The notes beneath the pieces were generated by a model, which was not told the origin of the DNA, did no database searches, and saw only the letters and a program-made list of their open reading frames with translations. DNA of 64,000 nt from Ulota crispa (lineage: Eukaryota > Streptophyta > Bryopsida > Orthotrichales > Orthotrichaceae). Every line of letters starts with the position of its first letter. Position 1 is the stretch's first letter. The stretch lies in the NCBI GenBank assembly GCA_963920765.1, contig OY987243.1, positions 3,100,001-3,164,000 of the forward strand. The letters run 5' to 3'. Positions 63,582 through 64,000 of this stretch are shown here, piece after piece. Both the position numbers and the translations under genes were made by a program.

Positions 63582-63653
63582 TCCTACACCACCCAAGGGG
63601 ACAAAATACGTCCCCATTTGCAACTATTTTGAGAAACCTTGGATGGTGTAGGG
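63582..63653. mobile_element. 72-bp TTAA-flanked mini-element
   Basis: Ends TCCTACACCACCCAAGG and, on the complement, CCCTACACCATCCAAGG, 15 of 17 matching. TTAA at 63578-63581 and 63654-63657. It is the smallest element of this type in the window and little more than its two ends. Confidence 0.75.
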
Positions 63654-63657
63654 TTAA

Positions 63658-64000
63658 TAAATTAGGACATGCAAATCATTTTTTAAATTTTAGTCACTAG
63701 TTTATTTTTTTGTTGCTTAGACTCATTGCAATTCAATCCATTTATTCTTGATTATTATTTTTTGGTTCAGTTTATTTAAATTACGCCTTTCATGAAATTC
63801 AATAAAAAAAAATTCGTTAATTTATACAATGTCAAACTATTTTTTATAAATCCGCTTAAAACGAAAGCCTAAGTAATTTATCATTTGAAAATATAATCAA
63901 AATTGACTTAGATCCAATCAATTGGAAATTTTAACACCCTCTCACTTATTATTTGAACAGTTGACAGTCTTCTGTAAGCGCTATTTGTGTAAAACGATCA
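63658..64000. other. AT-rich intergenic DNA to the right edge
   Basis: Nothing recognised. Confidence 0.5.

Overview
This window looks like nuclear DNA of a land plant. It has a chloroplast-targeted magnesium chelatase H subunit, a plant-type SIP aquaporin, a LACS8/9-type acyl-CoA synthetase, GT-AG introns, telo-box motifs upstream of genes, and very AT-rich intergenic DNA full of small inverted-repeat transposons. Moderate-GC exons set in very AT-rich spacers suggest a bryophyte-like (moss or liverwort) genome. The species cannot be fixed from the sequence, and this assignment is inference.

Layout. 1-110 may hold the last codons of a gene running in from the left. 2262-8133 (minus) is a complete seven-exon CHLH/GUN5 gene. 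12172-13819 (minus) is a three-exon gene for a 97-residue basic protein of unknown function. 23019-23858 (plus) is an intronless SIP-type aquaporin with a duplicated leader. 27650-32016 (minus) is a complete eleven-exon LACS9-like gene. 36560-40744 (minus) is an intronless Aquarius (AQR) RNA helicase gene. 45882-48860 (plus) is a multi-exon gene for a probable organelle protein with a membrane segment and a DnaJ-type cysteine-rich zinc finger; its exon 1-2 junction is unresolved. 49980-50052 (minus) is tRNA-Ala(CGC). 51068-52515 (minus) is an intron-bearing, damaged copy of ribosomal protein eL37. From about 53 kb to the right edge I see no gene.

Mobile DNA. No transposase was recognised, but several non-autonomous families recur. 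One is a foldback family (termini GGGAAAATTTCATGG) with six copies and 9-bp target duplications, Mutator-like. Another is a family starting CCC(C/T)TAAAG and flanked by TTAA, or in one copy TTAT on both sides, piggyBac-like in architecture. Others are a CACCAAATAGTGC family, a Tourist-like pair and several single foldbacks. Two TTAA elements abut and share one TTAA.

The genes do not form a functional cluster. CHLH makes Mg-protoporphyrin for chlorophyll, LACS activates fatty acids, AQR acts in splicing, and SIP is a membrane channel. The most noteworthy points are the element families with readable target duplications, the eL37 copy decaying with a lost splice acceptor, the intronless AQR gene, and the telo-box tandem repeats in front of the small uncharacterised gene.
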